The notes under the pieces are model-generated. The model had not been told where the DNA came from. It saw only the letters and a list, made by a program, of their open reading frames with translations, and made no database searches. A stretch of DNA of 64,000 bases. It comes from RBG-16-57-11 sp964503145 (GTDB lineage: Bacteria > Chloroflexota > Anaerolineae > Anaerolineales > UBA4823). The first letter of the stretch is position 1, and every line of letters begins with the position of its first letter. Below, in pieces: positions 43,791 to 52,921 of the stretch. The DNA lies in assembly GCA_964503145.1 (NCBI GenBank), contig CAZCYV010000001.1, positions 372,001 through 436,000 on the forward strand. The letters run 5' to 3'. Both the position numbers and the translations under genes were made by a program.

Positions 43791-43796
43791 TATAAT
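43791..43796 (+). promoter_or_regulatory. -10 box TATAAT 6 bases before the nucleosidase ATG
   Basis: TATAATGCGCCC precedes ATG 43803; no SD is seen. The spacing predicts a leaderless transcript. It supports 43803 as the real start over an upstream in-frame start at 43680. Confidence 0.6.
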
Positions 43797-43802
43797 GCGC
43801 CC

Positions 43803-44495
43803 ATGGAAGCGATATCCCCATACCCTGTTATCGTCCTGATCTCAGCAGATGCTGAGTGGCGGGCTGCCAGACGGTTGCTGCCTGGTCGCATCCCCTTCGT
43901 TTCACCCTTCGGAGAATACTTCCAGGCTGAAATCGCAGAAAAACCTTACCTGTTCTTTCAGGGAGGCTGGGGTAAGATCGCCGCAGCCGCCTCGACGCAA
44001 TACACCATCGACCGCTGGAAGCCCAGGCTCTTGATCAACCTGGGTACCTGCGGCGGTTTCAAAGGATATATCGAGCGCGGCGAGATTCTGCTGATCGAGA
44101 AGACCATCGTTTACGACATCCAAGAGCAAATGGGCGACGCCCAACAGGCCATCCAGCATTACACCACCGAACTCGATCTTTCCTGGCTCGGTGAGCCTTA
44201 CCCGCTTCCCGTAAGGCGCACGCCGCTGGTCTCCGGAGACCGCGATCTGCTGCCCGAAGAGGCGCCAACGCTGGCGGCGCGCTACGCCGCAGTTGCCGGG
44301 GACTGGGAATCGGCAGCGATCGCCTGGACGGCGGCGCGTAATCGCACCCCTGTGCTCATCCTGCGTGGCGTCTCCGATCTGGTTAGCCGCGCAGGCAGCC
44401 CGGCGTACGGCAATTTGACCCTGTTCGAAGAAGCCGCAGAACAGATTCTGAAGGAATTGATCGCTTCACTGCCGCTTTGGAAGATCACTTTCTAG
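43803..44495 (+). CDS. MTA/SAH nucleosidase-like phosphorylase-fold protein
   Basis: 230 residues of the PNP/UDP phosphorylase superfamily, nearest to 5'-methylthioadenosine/S-adenosylhomocysteine nucleosidase. Seen: VIVLISADAEWRAARRLL, INLGTCGGFKGYIERGEI, the nucleoside-site GDWESAAIAWTAARNRTPV, and LRGVSDLVS with the catalytic Asp. The usual MTAN MExxA becomes WESAA. It would release adenine or another base from nucleosides. Start ATG 43803 is set by homology and the adjacent -10 box. Confidence 0.8.
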   Translation: MEAISPYPVIVLISADAEWRAARRLLPGRIPFVSPFGEYFQAEIAEKPYLFFQGGWGKIAAAASTQYTIDRWKPRLLINLGTCGGFKGYIERGEILLIEKTIVYDIQEQMGDAQQAIQHYTTELDLSWLGEPYPLPVRRTPLVSGDRDLLPEEAPTLAARYAAVAGDWESAAIAWTAARNRTPVLILRGVSDLVSRAGSPAYGNLTLFEEAAEQILKELIASLPLWKITF

Positions 44496-44521
44496 CCATT
44501 GGTGCAAAATTGCGCAAACTC

Positions 44522-44530
44522 TGGTACACT
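44522..44530 (+). promoter_or_regulatory. Extended -10 promoter candidate
   Basis: TGGTACACT: TG, one base, then TACACT (44525-44530). It lies about 90 bases before the secreted-protein gene, in the only intergenic space upstream of it. No good -35 is present. Confidence 0.4.
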
Positions 44531-44621
44531 AAAACTGCAGCCAATACCTTGCAGCGCCTGTCCGTCGAAATAACGGTATCCTGAATTGTTGCTTATCGTC
44601 AACTGATTTAGGAGGATGCAC

Positions 44622-47432
44622 GTGCAACAAAAATCCCCCCTGCTCAATCCACCCATGAGCCAAGTGCGTCGCCTCTTAGCCTGGCTGGCGCTGATCTCCT
44701 GTTTGTCCTTCGAATTCACTCTGAACCCTGCCCGGCCTTCGCTCGCCCAGACACAGACGGAGCCGTTGATCACTGGCCCCTATGTGGGCAAAACCGTCGA
44801 GCCGGCCATCTTCACCGGCAGCCTGCTCGACCTGCCAGCCTCAGACGAAGCCGAAAGCTTCAGCCCACAGCCCCTGCGCTACACCCCGGGCCAAACCCCT
44901 AAGGGCGCCTCCACGGCAATCCTGAATTGGAACGATCCGGTCGCCCAGACCGAGTTGATCCCTGGCCTGATGCCTGATCCCATCGTGAGCTTCGCCGGAA
45001 TTTCGAACTACTCGCAGCCCAATCTCTCATGGCCGCCGGACACCAACGGCGATGTCGGTGGGAATTATTACATCCAAACGGTCAACACATCTCTTGCGAT
45101 CTTCGACAAAGCCACCGGCGCTCTGAGCGCCCAGTTTACCTTCAACCAGTTCTTCCCCAACGATGGCAGCCCATGCGCAAGAGATCACAGCGGCGATCCG
45201 GTGGTGGTTTACGATCGTTTTGCCGAGCGCTGGGTGATCACCGACTTCAAGGTGTCCGCAAATGGGCCTTTTTATGAATGTGTCGCAGTTTCAGCGACCA
45301 GCGACCCGGTAAACGGCGGGTGGTATTACTACAGTATTTTGATCAGCGCTAATGCCTTGAACGACTATCCCAAGGTTGGAGTCTGGCGAGATAGCTACTT
45401 CATCACTTTCAACATGTTCTCCAACTACGGCAATTCCTGGGGCGGGGTGCAGGTCTGGGCGCTGGAAAAGGCCAGGATGATCAACGGTCTTTCTGTGACG
45501 CCGATCTACTTCAGTCTGTCCGCGGCCTCGGGTTACGCCAGCCTGCTGCCGGCGCACGCTTTAAGCCTGCCTCCCGCCGGGGCGCCGAACTACCTGGCCG
45601 CAGTGGAGTTACCCGACGACCTGCTCATCTGGAAGTTCACACCCAACTGGAGCAACCCAGGGCTTTCCACCTTCACCGGGCCAACGGTGTTGAACGTTGC
45701 GCCTTTTGCGTCAGCCGCCTCGATTCCCCAACCCGGCTCTGCGTATCTATTGGACAGCCTGAGCTATCGCCCGATGATGCAACTCATTTACCGGACGGTG
45801 AACGGCGTGGAGGCGCTCTGGCTCACCCACACCGTCGCCAGCAGCGGTGTGGCGGGGATGCGCTGGTATGAAATACGCCAGCCCGCCGGTACGCCGGTGT
45901 TGTTTCAGCAAGGCACCTACCAACCCGATTCGCACCATCGCTGGATGGGTTCGCTCGCCGTGGATCAGGACGGTAACATGGCGTTGGGCTACAGCATCGG
46001 CAGCGCTGCGATGTACCCCGGCATTCGATATACCGGCAGATTAGCGGGCGAGACGCTGGGGTTACTGCCTCAGGGCGAGAAGACCCTGCAAAATGGCACT
46101 TATTCCCAGTCGTCCTACACCCGCTGGGGTGATTACAGCGCCATGGCAGTCGATCCCAGCGACGACTGCACCTTCTATTACACCACCGAATACTACAGTT
46201 CCTTGGTCACTCAGCCCAGCACCAACTGGCAAACCCGCATTGGGTCTTTCAGATACCCCTCGTGCGGCCTTCCCAAAGGGCGTATTCGCGGCGTGGTGCG
46301 CAACGCGACCACCTTACAGCCTATCCCCGGCGTGCAGGTGGTGGCCAGTTCGGCTGCTCAGAAAATGACCGTCACCACAGATGCCGGCGGCGTTTATACG
46401 ATCACCCTGGCAGCCGGGGCGTTCAGCCTGACCGCTGGGCCGCTGCCGCCGGGCTACCCCGATGCAACCACCATCGACAACGTCCCGTTGATCGCTAACA
46501 ACACGACAAACCAGGACATTTTCTTGGGCCCGATGGCCAGTCTGGTGGCCAGCGCTCAGACCGTGGATGACGATGTCGCCGAAGGCAACAACAACGGTCA
46601 TCCTGAACCAGGCGAAACGGATCTGAAACTCTGGTTGGCGATCGAGAACGTCGGCGCCGCGGATTCCATCAACGTCACGGTACAGCTCTCCAGTCTGTCG
46701 CCCGGCGTGACGGTCGCCCAGGATACAGCCGCCTATCCCGACATCGCTGCCGGGAGCACGCAGACCGGCTTACAGCCTTTTGTGTTTTCGGTGGATCGCA
46801 ACGTGGCCTGTGGGAGCGCTATCGACTTCCGCGCTGTGGTCACCGACAGTCTCCGAACTTACACGCTGGATTTCTCGCTCGCCGCGGCGGCGCCGTTGCC
46901 ACGCGTCAACCTGATCAATCACACCGTGGAGAACGGCACCGAAGGCTGGGTTACTGGCGGCTCGCCGAATACCTGGACGATCATCTCATCCTCATGGCGC
47001 AGTCCATCTCACTCCTGGACAGATAGCCCAGGCGGGAATTATGCCGATAACACGACCTCATACCTGCAGTCACCGCCGCTAAGCACCTGGTACATGAATA
47101 AGCTGCAGTTGAGTTTCTGGACGCGATTTGCCTTGGAACCGGGCTATGATTATGTCTTTTTGGATTATTCCACCAACGGCGGGGCAACCTGGAGCAGCGA
47201 CTCGCAGGCGTTGGCTACGCTGAACGGTACGCAGGCGACCTGGAATAACGTCCTTGTCGAGATACCCGGCTTAAAGAATCAGTCCAACCTGGCATTCCGC
47301 TTCCGGTTGACGACCGACAGCGGGGTTACTGATGACGGCGTATATCTGGACGACTTCGTGCTTTCATATGAGCCGTACACTTGCGAATATGGCATGCAGC
47401 CCACGCTTTTCCTTCCCTTGCTCTCCCGTTGA
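44622..47432 (+). CDS. Large secreted multidomain protein with C-terminal FLPLLSR tail
   Basis: I place the start at GTG 44622: AGGAGG (44610-44615) lies 6 bases upstream, while ATG 44616 abuts the SD. About 936 residues. Seen: signal peptide RRLLAWLALISCLSFEF with likely cleavage after SLAQ; a large beta-rich domain (about 40-545; PNLSWPPDTNGDVGGNYYIQ, WGDYSAMAVDPSDDCTFYYT) that could be a propeller; a carboxypeptidase-regulatory-like domain (about 550-635, GRIRGVVRNATTLQPIPGV); a beta domain; a jelly-roll-like C-terminal domain with paired WTRF / DYVFLDYST strands; and a C-terminus FLPLLSR. No catalytic motif recognised. Likely surface or extracellular. Confidence 0.72.
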   Translation: MQQKSPLLNPPMSQVRRLLAWLALISCLSFEFTLNPARPSLAQTQTEPLITGPYVGKTVEPAIFTGSLLDLPASDEAESFSPQPLRYTPGQTPKGASTAILNWNDPVAQTELIPGLMPDPIVSFAGISNYSQPNLSWPPDTNGDVGGNYYIQTVNTSLAIFDKATGALSAQFTFNQFFPNDGSPCARDHSGDPVVVYDRFAERWVITDFKVSANGPFYECVAVSATSDPVNGGWYYYSILISANALNDYPKVGVWRDSYFITFNMFSNYGNSWGGVQVWALEKARMINGLSVTPIYFSLSAASGYASLLPAHALSLPPAGAPNYLAAVELPDDLLIWKFTPNWSNPGLSTFTGPTVLNVAPFASAASIPQPGSAYLLDSLSYRPMMQLIYRTVNGVEALWLTHTVASSGVAGMRWYEIRQPAGTPVLFQQGTYQPDSHHRWMGSLAVDQDGNMALGYSIGSAAMYPGIRYTGRLAGETLGLLPQGEKTLQNGTYSQSSYTRWGDYSAMAVDPSDDCTFYYTTEYYSSLVTQPSTNWQTRIGSFRYPSCGLPKGRIRGVVRNATTLQPIPGVQVVASSAAQKMTVTTDAGGVYTITLAAGAFSLTAGPLPPGYPDATTIDNVPLIANNTTNQDIFLGPMASLVASAQTVDDDVAEGNNNGHPEPGETDLKLWLAIENVGAADSINVTVQLSSLSPGVTVAQDTAAYPDIAAGSTQTGLQPFVFSVDRNVACGSAIDFRAVVTDSLRTYTLDFSLAAAAPLPRVNLINHTVENGTEGWVTGGSPNTWTIISSSWRSPSHSWTDSPGGNYADNTTSYLQSPPLSTWYMNKLQLSFWTRFALEPGYDYVFLDYSTNGGATWSSDSQALATLNGTQATWNNVLVEIPGLKNQSNLAFRFRLTTDSGVTDDGVYLDDFVLSYEPYTCEYGMQPTLFLPLLSR

Positions 47433-47477
47433 GCAGCCGTATCAAAAGCACGCATCACTGAATTCGGAGAGAAACGC

Positions 47478-49304
47478 ATGCAACCCGTGCTCAAAATCGA
47501 CCTCACCCGCGGAGAAATGGCACAAATCGCTATTCCACCCGAATGGGAGCAGGCCTACCTTGGGGGCGCTTCGTTGGCAGCGCGCTTGCTCTATAAGCGA
47601 TTGACCCCAGACCTGGATCCCTTTTCGCCCCAGGCGCCGCTGCTCTTTCTCAACGGGCCGCTCTCTGGCACCTCAGGCCCCGCAGTGGGACGCTTCGTGG
47701 TATGCGGGCGCTCCCCGGCCACCGGGCTTTGGGCGGAGTCGAACTGCGGCGGCTTCTGGGGTCCAGAGTTGCGCATGGCAGGCTTTGATGGACTTTGGGT
47801 GGAAGGCCGCGCCGATGCGCCTGTGTACATCTGGATCCAAGATGGTCACGTCGAAATTCGCCCTGCCGATCACCTGTGGGGTCTGGACACCTACCAGACA
47901 CAGGAAATGATCGAAGCTGAACTGGGAGCTGGAAAAGTGCGCGTGGCTTCGATTGGTCTGGCCGGCGAAGCCCGCATTCCCTTCTCTCTGATTTTGTGCG
48001 ATCATGGGCGAGTCGCCGGGCGCACCGGGCTGGGGGCGGTGATGGGATCGAAGAATCTCAAAGCGGTGGCGGTGCAGGGACATGGCAAGGTGCCGGTCGC
48101 CGACCCGGCGCGCTACACGCCGGTGCGCTCGGAAGCCAATCGGGCGTTGCGCACTGACTCGATGACCCACGTGATGCGCGAACTGGGAACTTCGGGGGCA
48201 GCAGAGTATTTCGACTACCTGGGCGAGATGCCCAAACGGTATTACCACCAGGGCACCTACCATGAAGACATGCGCATCTCAGGAGCGGCGCTGAAGGAGA
48301 CCATCCTGGTGGGGGTGAGCGCCTGTCATGCCTGCGTGATCGCCTGCGGGCGGGTGGTACAACTGGAAGACGGCAAGAAGCGCAAAGGGCCAGAGTACGA
48401 GACGCTGGTGGGTTTTGGGCCCAATCTCATGCTTAACGATCCGGTGTTGGCAACCCGCCTGGGGGAGCTGTGCGACCGCTACGGGATGGACACGATCAGC
48501 CTGAGCAACACCATCGGGCTGGCGTTCCATCTCTATGAAATGGGAAAAATCACCCCGCAGGATACCGGCGGATTGGAGCTGAGCTGGGGAAATGCGCCGG
48601 TCGTGGAATCGCTGGTGCACATGACCGCGCGACGCCAGGGTTTTGGCGATTGTCTTGCGGATGGGGCGCGCCTGCTCGGGCAACGCTTCGGCGCGGAAGA
48701 AGAGGCAGTGCAGGTCAATGGACTGGAGGTGGCTTACCATGACCCGCGCGGCGCTTCCGGGATGGCGCTGATCTATGCCACCTCGCCGCGCGGCGCCTGT
48801 CACAATCAATCCGATTACTTCTTTGTCGATCTCGGGCAGATCGAAACCAGCCTGGGGATGGAGTTTCACGAGCGGCGCAGCGGCCCGGAAAAGGCAGCCA
48901 ATGTAGCGATCCACCAAAACTGGCGTACTGTGTTCAACGCTCTGGTGATCTGTATCTTCTCCAACCTTTCCCCCGAGACGGTGGTGGAGCTGATCAACTC
49001 CGCTTGCGGCTATCATTGGACGATCAAAGATGTGCTCAGGGCTGGAGAACGGGGCTGGAATCTGAAGCGAGTGATCAATCATCGCCTGGGGCTAACCCGA
49101 GCAAATGATCGGCTGCCAAAGGCCTTGCTCGAACCTTATCGAGACTGCCTGCCTCGCGAGAGTTGTTATGTGCCCGAATTCGAGGCCATGCTGGAGGCGT
49201 ATTACGCTGCGCGCGGCTGGGATGCAACAACCGGGTATCCTAGCCGGCAAAAACTGGAATCGTTGGAACTGGATTTTGCAATCAAGGACCTTTATGCGCC
49301 ATGA
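47478..49304 (+). CDS. aor: Aldehyde ferredoxin oxidoreductase
   Basis: Tungsten (or molybdenum) bis-pterin enzyme that oxidises aldehydes to acids with ferredoxin, or runs in reverse. 608 residues, usual family length. Seen: LTRGEMAQIAIP, GRSPATGLWAESNCGGFWGP (pterin-binding), GAVMGSKNLKAVAVQG, the cluster ligands Cys283-x2-Cys286-x3-Cys290 (CHACVIAC), and a fourth Cys at about 488 in the ALVICIFSN stretch. Oxygen-sensitive in known cases, pointing to an anaerobic or microaerobic lifestyle. The nnr gene overlaps its stop. moaC, moaDE and a MoaD-like gene elsewhere in the window can supply pterin cofactor. Confidence 0.95.
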   Translation: MQPVLKIDLTRGEMAQIAIPPEWEQAYLGGASLAARLLYKRLTPDLDPFSPQAPLLFLNGPLSGTSGPAVGRFVVCGRSPATGLWAESNCGGFWGPELRMAGFDGLWVEGRADAPVYIWIQDGHVEIRPADHLWGLDTYQTQEMIEAELGAGKVRVASIGLAGEARIPFSLILCDHGRVAGRTGLGAVMGSKNLKAVAVQGHGKVPVADPARYTPVRSEANRALRTDSMTHVMRELGTSGAAEYFDYLGEMPKRYYHQGTYHEDMRISGAALKETILVGVSACHACVIACGRVVQLEDGKKRKGPEYETLVGFGPNLMLNDPVLATRLGELCDRYGMDTISLSNTIGLAFHLYEMGKITPQDTGGLELSWGNAPVVESLVHMTARRQGFGDCLADGARLLGQRFGAEEEAVQVNGLEVAYHDPRGASGMALIYATSPRGACHNQSDYFFVDLGQIETSLGMEFHERRSGPEKAANVAIHQNWRTVFNALVICIFSNLSPETVVELINSACGYHWTIKDVLRAGERGWNLKRVINHRLGLTRANDRLPKALLEPYRDCLPRESCYVPEFEAMLEAYYAARGWDATTGYPSRQKLESLELDFAIKDLYAP

Positions 49305-50875
49305 TCAAATACGTGCGTGTATCTGAAATGCAGGCCATTGAGCGCCAGGCAAACGCCGCTGGGCTAAGCTACGAGCGCATGATGGAAAACGCCGGCCGCG
49401 GCCTGGCGGAGGTGGTGTTGGACAAATACGGTTACCTGGCAGAAGAAGGCGCGCTGGGGCTGGTCGGTTCGGGCAACAACGGCGGCGATACGCTGGTGGC
49501 TCTGGATTATCTGGCCCAAGAGGGATGGAGAGTCAGCGCCGCGATCATCCGCCCACGGCCTGCCGACGATCCCTTGATCGTCCGCCTCCAGGCTGCTGGC
49601 GGTCGGGTGGTCTGGTTGGATGCGTACTTCGATGAACAGGCCCTGTCGCGCCTGCTGGAGGATCACGGCTTGTTGTTGGATGGTGTGCTGGGCACCGGCG
49701 CGCGCCTGCCGCTCAAGGCAGAGGTGGCGAATGCGCTTGGCTTCACTCGCCGCAAATTATTGGAAATGGAGCGCCCTCCAATTGTCGTGGCTGTGGATTG
49801 TCCCTCTGGCGTGGATTGCGATAGCGGCGAGGCCGCGCCGGAGTGCCTGTCAGCCGATACAACCGTGACCATGGCGGCGGTGAAGCAAGGGCTGTTGAAG
49901 TTCCCGGCATATTCCCTGGTGGGCGAACTGCGCGTGGTGGGGATTGGTCTGCCGGAAGATGGCGAAGGGCTGCAAGCCTGGAGGGAGGTGCGTTGCTTCC
50001 TGCCCGACCTGGATTGGGTGCGCAACGTGCTGCCAGGGCGTCCCCTGGATGCCCACAAGGGCACCTTCGGCACAGCGTTGATCGTTGCCGGTTCGGCAAA
50101 CTACACCGGTGCAGCCTGGCTGGCAGGGAAGGCTGCTTATCGCGTTGGGGCGGGCCTGGTCACGCTGGCGGTTCCTGAGCCGCTGCATCCTGCCCTGGCG
50201 GGGCAGTTCCCAGAAGCCACCTGGGTGCTGCTGCCCCATGTGAGAGGCTTCATTGCAGCAGAGGCCGATGAAATGTTGCAGGCGCCCCTGGAGCGGGCGA
50301 CAGCACTGCTGATAGGGCCCGGCTTTGGGCTGGAAGAGACCACTCGAGAATTCCTGGAACGGTTCTTCAGCCTGGAGCAGGACAAATTCCCGCCGCTGGT
50401 CGTGGATGCGGATGGCTTGAAACTGCTACGACGTCTGCCGGAATGGCACAGGCGTCTGCCGGCTCCGGCGGTGCTGACGCCGCATCCAGGCGAGATGTCT
50501 GTGCTAAGTGGCCTGCCCAAAGAAACCATTCAGGCTGACCGCCTGGGACACGCGCAACGCTTCAGCCGGGAATGGGGACATGTGGTGGTCCTGAAAGGGG
50601 CGTTCACGGTGATCGCCGCGCCAGACGGAGCAGCAGCGATCATCCCAGTGGCGACTCCCGCGCTGGCCCGCGCCGGCACAGGAGACGTGCTGGCAGGTCT
50701 GATCGCCGGATTGCGCGCCCAGGGGGTAGCGGCTTTCGAGGCCGCAACCGCTGGGGCGTGGATCCACGCTTACGCCGGCTTGCGGGCAGTGGAGCAGGTG
50801 GGCAACGCCGCCTCGGTGCTGGCAGGGGATGTGCTAAGGGCGGCGGTATCTGTAATCGGCGATCTGTTAAATTAA
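49301..50875 (+). CDS. nnr: Bifunctional NAD(P)HX epimerase/dehydratase
   Basis: Repairs hydrated NADH/NADPH. 524 residues: N-terminal YjeF_N epimerase (about 1-215; RVSEMQAIERQANAAGLSY, GLVGSGNNGGDTLVAL, DCPSGVDCDSG) and C-terminal ADP/ATP-dependent dehydratase (about 225-520; HKGTFGTALIVAGSANYTGA, LTPHPGEMSVLSG, ARAGTGDVLAGLIAGL). The start overlaps the AOR stop by 4 bases (ATGA), so the two are coupled. Confidence 0.96.
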   Translation: MIKYVRVSEMQAIERQANAAGLSYERMMENAGRGLAEVVLDKYGYLAEEGALGLVGSGNNGGDTLVALDYLAQEGWRVSAAIIRPRPADDPLIVRLQAAGGRVVWLDAYFDEQALSRLLEDHGLLLDGVLGTGARLPLKAEVANALGFTRRKLLEMERPPIVVAVDCPSGVDCDSGEAAPECLSADTTVTMAAVKQGLLKFPAYSLVGELRVVGIGLPEDGEGLQAWREVRCFLPDLDWVRNVLPGRPLDAHKGTFGTALIVAGSANYTGAAWLAGKAAYRVGAGLVTLAVPEPLHPALAGQFPEATWVLLPHVRGFIAAEADEMLQAPLERATALLIGPGFGLEETTREFLERFFSLEQDKFPPLVVDADGLKLLRRLPEWHRRLPAPAVLTPHPGEMSVLSGLPKETIQADRLGHAQRFSREWGHVVVLKGAFTVIAAPDGAAAIIPVATPALARAGTGDVLAGLIAGLRAQGVAAFEAATAGAWIHAYAGLRAVEQVGNAASVLAGDVLRAAVSVIGDLLN

Positions 50876-50915
50876 ATACCGTTCCCCGCGACCCGAACGC
50901 CGCCTGGAACGGTAT
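50876..50915. terminator. Inverted repeat between convergent genes
   Basis: ATACCGTTCC (50876-50885) and GGAACGGTAT (50906-50915) are a perfect 10-bp inverted repeat with a 20-base GC-rich loop, directly after the nnr stop and before the ytxH-like gene end. The large loop and missing T run make it a weak terminator candidate, though its position is right. Confidence 0.45.
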
Positions 50916-50942
50916 CCTGTTATACGATACAACCCAGCAGGC

Positions 50943-51293
50943 CTATTCAGCCGTCGCGGGTTCCTCCCCTGCTTCCCCAGCCTGGGGTGCGCCTGGTTTG
51001 ATCGTAGCGACCTTCTCACGAGTCAATCGCGCCAATTCGTCGGTGCGCAAGCGCACCTCTTCCAGCGCCTGGTCTGCACGGGCGCGGGCCTCTTCCAGCG
51101 CCGCTGCAGCGCGAGCGCGGGCATCCTGGCCGTATTCGACGGCGCGATCCTTCAATTCAATGCCCCGATCACGGATCAGCGTGCGCGTCTCCTCGCCCGA
51201 TTGCGGGGCCATCAGAAGCGCAACTGCCGCTCCAACCAAACCGCCGACGACCAGGCCGGCGAAAAATGCGCCAAAATCATTGTTGTCAGACAT
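50943..51293 (-). CDS. YtxH-domain protein
   Basis: 116 residues: an N-terminal glycine-rich membrane helix (FFAGLVVGGLVGAAVALLMAPQSG), the family's APxSGxETR motif, then a long charged helix with Ala/Arg/Glu (DARARAAAALEEARARADQA) and an acidic tail. YtxH proteins have no settled function and are often stress-related. AAGGAG lies before the ATG. It follows a membrane gene of matching type on the same strand, 22 bases away. Confidence 0.85.
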   Translation of the reverse strand: MSDNNDFGAFFAGLVVGGLVGAAVALLMAPQSGEETRTLIRDRGIELKDRAVEYGQDARARAAAALEEARARADQALEEVRLRTDELARLTREKVATIKPGAPQAGEAGEEPATAE

Positions 51294-51315
51294 CGTACAC
51301 TCTCCTTATGGGAAC

Positions 51316-51804
51316 TTATTTCTTCGATTTCCTCACCAGGCCCAAGGCCAGCAGCAACTGAGAAAAACCTGCCAAATACTCGTTCAACTTGATCACAGGC
51401 TCAACCAGGTTATCGCTCAAGAAGGTGGTCGTGCCACGCAGATTACTCACCGTCTCGTTGGTCGAATCCAGGATGGGCTTAATTTCGTTCTGCAGCAAGT
51501 TGATTAACCGGGCGAGTTGGATCATTAAGATCACCAGGGTAATGCCGGTCAACATGCTCTGCAGCGCCATGAAAATGATGAATACATCCCGAATTTTGGC
51601 GGTATCCGTAGCCGGCTGCAGCAGATAAATCACACTGACGATGACCAGAGCCACCAGGATGACAAACGCAATGATCACCCCGATTATGGTGCGCTTTTGC
51701 TCGGGAGTCAACTCATTCGACTCCGGCAATTGCTCAGTTTGGTCGGCGGCTGGGGTCAACGGCGATTGTACGGGCTCGGGCTGGTAAGAGGAGCTATCAT
51801 CCAT
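51316..51804 (-). CDS. Small membrane protein, DUF948-like
   Basis: 162 residues. Seen: a Pro/Glu-rich N-terminus, two hydrophobic helices (GVIIAFVILVALVIVSVIYL at about 42-61; a second at about 77-97), and a polar helical tail with NLLQNEIKPILDSTNETVSNL and TTTFLSDNLVEPVI. The tail is like DUF948/YtxG-type proteins, which often travel with YtxH. No enzyme motif. The start ATG 51804 lies 9 bases after a TATAAT box on the minus strand. Confidence 0.6.
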   Translation of the reverse strand: MDDSSSYQPEPVQSPLTPAADQTEQLPESNELTPEQKRTIIGVIIAFVILVALVIVSVIYLLQPATDTAKIRDVFIIFMALQSMLTGITLVILMIQLARLINLLQNEIKPILDSTNETVSNLRGTTTFLSDNLVEPVIKLNEYLAGFSQLLLALGLVRKSKK

Positions 51805-51813
51805 ATCTTTTCT

Positions 51814-51819
51814 ATTATA
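51814..51819 (-). promoter_or_regulatory. -10 box TATAAT, minus strand
   Basis: On the minus strand TATAAT is followed by AGAAAAGAT and then the ATG at 51804. The predicted leader is only about 2-3 bases. No convincing -35. Confidence 0.5.
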
Positions 51820-51864
51820 CCCTGTCCTTGCCAGAAGAATAAGAAACTGATCAACTTCCTGGCG

Positions 51865-52452
51865 TCAGGGGCTATCCTGTCCGGGATTGGCAATCAGCGC
51901 CTCGATTCGCTGTAATACCCAGGCCAGCTCGGCGACCAACGGCGAGTCGCTGACCGAGCGAAACGTCTCTAAGATGCTGCGATAATACCACAGAGTGCCT
52001 TCTTTGCCGCCGTTGAAGCGCTCCCAAACCGCGTCGCCAAAGCGCTGCAGATCCAGCAGGATCGAACGGGCGTTGTGCAGTTTATCCGCCAGCGAGACTC
52101 GAAGCACTTCCTGCGAAGCGGTTTGCAGGTGCTCCAGGTAGTTCGCTTTTCGCTGACGCCAGGGCGGCTTAGGCGTCTGGTAGGTATCGGTGCAGCCGTG
52201 CACGATATCGGCAACGCGATCGCCGAATCGCATGCGAATAGCTTCCAAAACCTCCAGGCCGCCCTGATCTTCAGGGGCGTCGTGAAGCAGGGCAGCAATC
52301 GCCTGTTCCTCGTCGCCGCCATCTTCCAGAACCAACGCAGTGACTGCCAAAAGATGGGCGATGTACGGCGTTTCGCTTCCTTTGCGCAGTTGATCCCCGT
52401 GAAGAGCCAGCGCGTAATCCAAAGCCTGGTTGAAACGTTCGCTGAGGCGCAT
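51865..52452 (-). CDS. HD-domain phosphohydrolase, RelA/SpoT-hydrolase-like
   Basis: 195 residues from ATG 52452; a longer frame to 52524 overlaps the OsmC gene and is not credible. HD motif: an early His in PYIAHLLAVTALVLEDGG, then AIAALLHDAPED and a later Asp in VSLADKLHNARSI. This matches small alarmone hydrolase / SpoT-like HD domains. No synthetase domain is attached. It could hydrolyse (p)ppGpp or another nucleotide; that is inference. Five bases separate it from osmC on the same strand. Confidence 0.82.
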   Translation of the reverse strand: MRLSERFNQALDYALALHGDQLRKGSETPYIAHLLAVTALVLEDGGDEEQAIAALLHDAPEDQGGLEVLEAIRMRFGDRVADIVHGCTDTYQTPKPPWRQRKANYLEHLQTASQEVLRVSLADKLHNARSILLDLQRFGDAVWERFNGGKEGTLWYYRSILETFRSVSDSPLVAELAWVLQRIEALIANPGQDSP

Positions 52453-52457
52453 GCCGC

Positions 52458-52871
52458 TCAGGGGGTGATCTGGTATTCGCTGGTGATCGGCACGCCAGGG
52501 CGCAGGGTGCTGACCACCGAGCAATATTTATCCTCAGACAGGCGAATCGCCCGTTCGAGCTTTTCTGAATTGACCGGGCCGCTCACCTGGTAGCACATGT
52601 GAATACGGGTGAAAGTATAGGGCGGATCGCTCAACTGATCGCCAGAGCAAATCACTTTCAATTCCCGCATCGGCTCGCGCTGTTTGGCCATAATCTCAAC
52701 CACATCGTAGGCCGAACAAGACGCTACCGCCATCAGCAACAGGTCGGAGGGCTTGACGCCCACCCACTGGTATTGTGGATCGGGCGAACGGCCAATGACG
52801 ATCGAATGGCCGTTCGAATCGCTGGCAACCATCATCTTGTCTTCAACCCAACGCAAAGTAATTGCTCCCAT
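52458..52871 (-). CDS. OsmC/Ohr-family protein
   Basis: 137 residues with the two reactive cysteines of the OsmC fold: Cys in MAVASCSAYDVVE (about 54) and Cys in SEDKYCSVVSTL (about 116). These proteins reduce organic hydroperoxides using lipoylated or thiol partners. The AYDV form is typical of YhfA-like OsmC members. GAGGAG lies before the ATG. Confidence 0.88.
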   Translation of the reverse strand: MGAITLRWVEDKMMVASDSNGHSIVIGRSPDPQYQWVGVKPSDLLLMAVASCSAYDVVEIMAKQREPMRELKVICSGDQLSDPPYTFTRIHMCYQVSGPVNSEKLERAIRLSEDKYCSVVSTLRPGVPITSEYQITP

Positions 52872-52921
52872 GACTTCTCCTCTGTGGTGTATTGGGGGTG
52901 GTTTGGGCTCAGAAAGTCAAC

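Noticed and set aside
43680..43802. Upstream extension of the nucleosidase to 43680
   Set aside because: It overlaps the MoaD-like gene on the other strand and the extra residues lack similarity; the -10 box and homology support ATG 43803.
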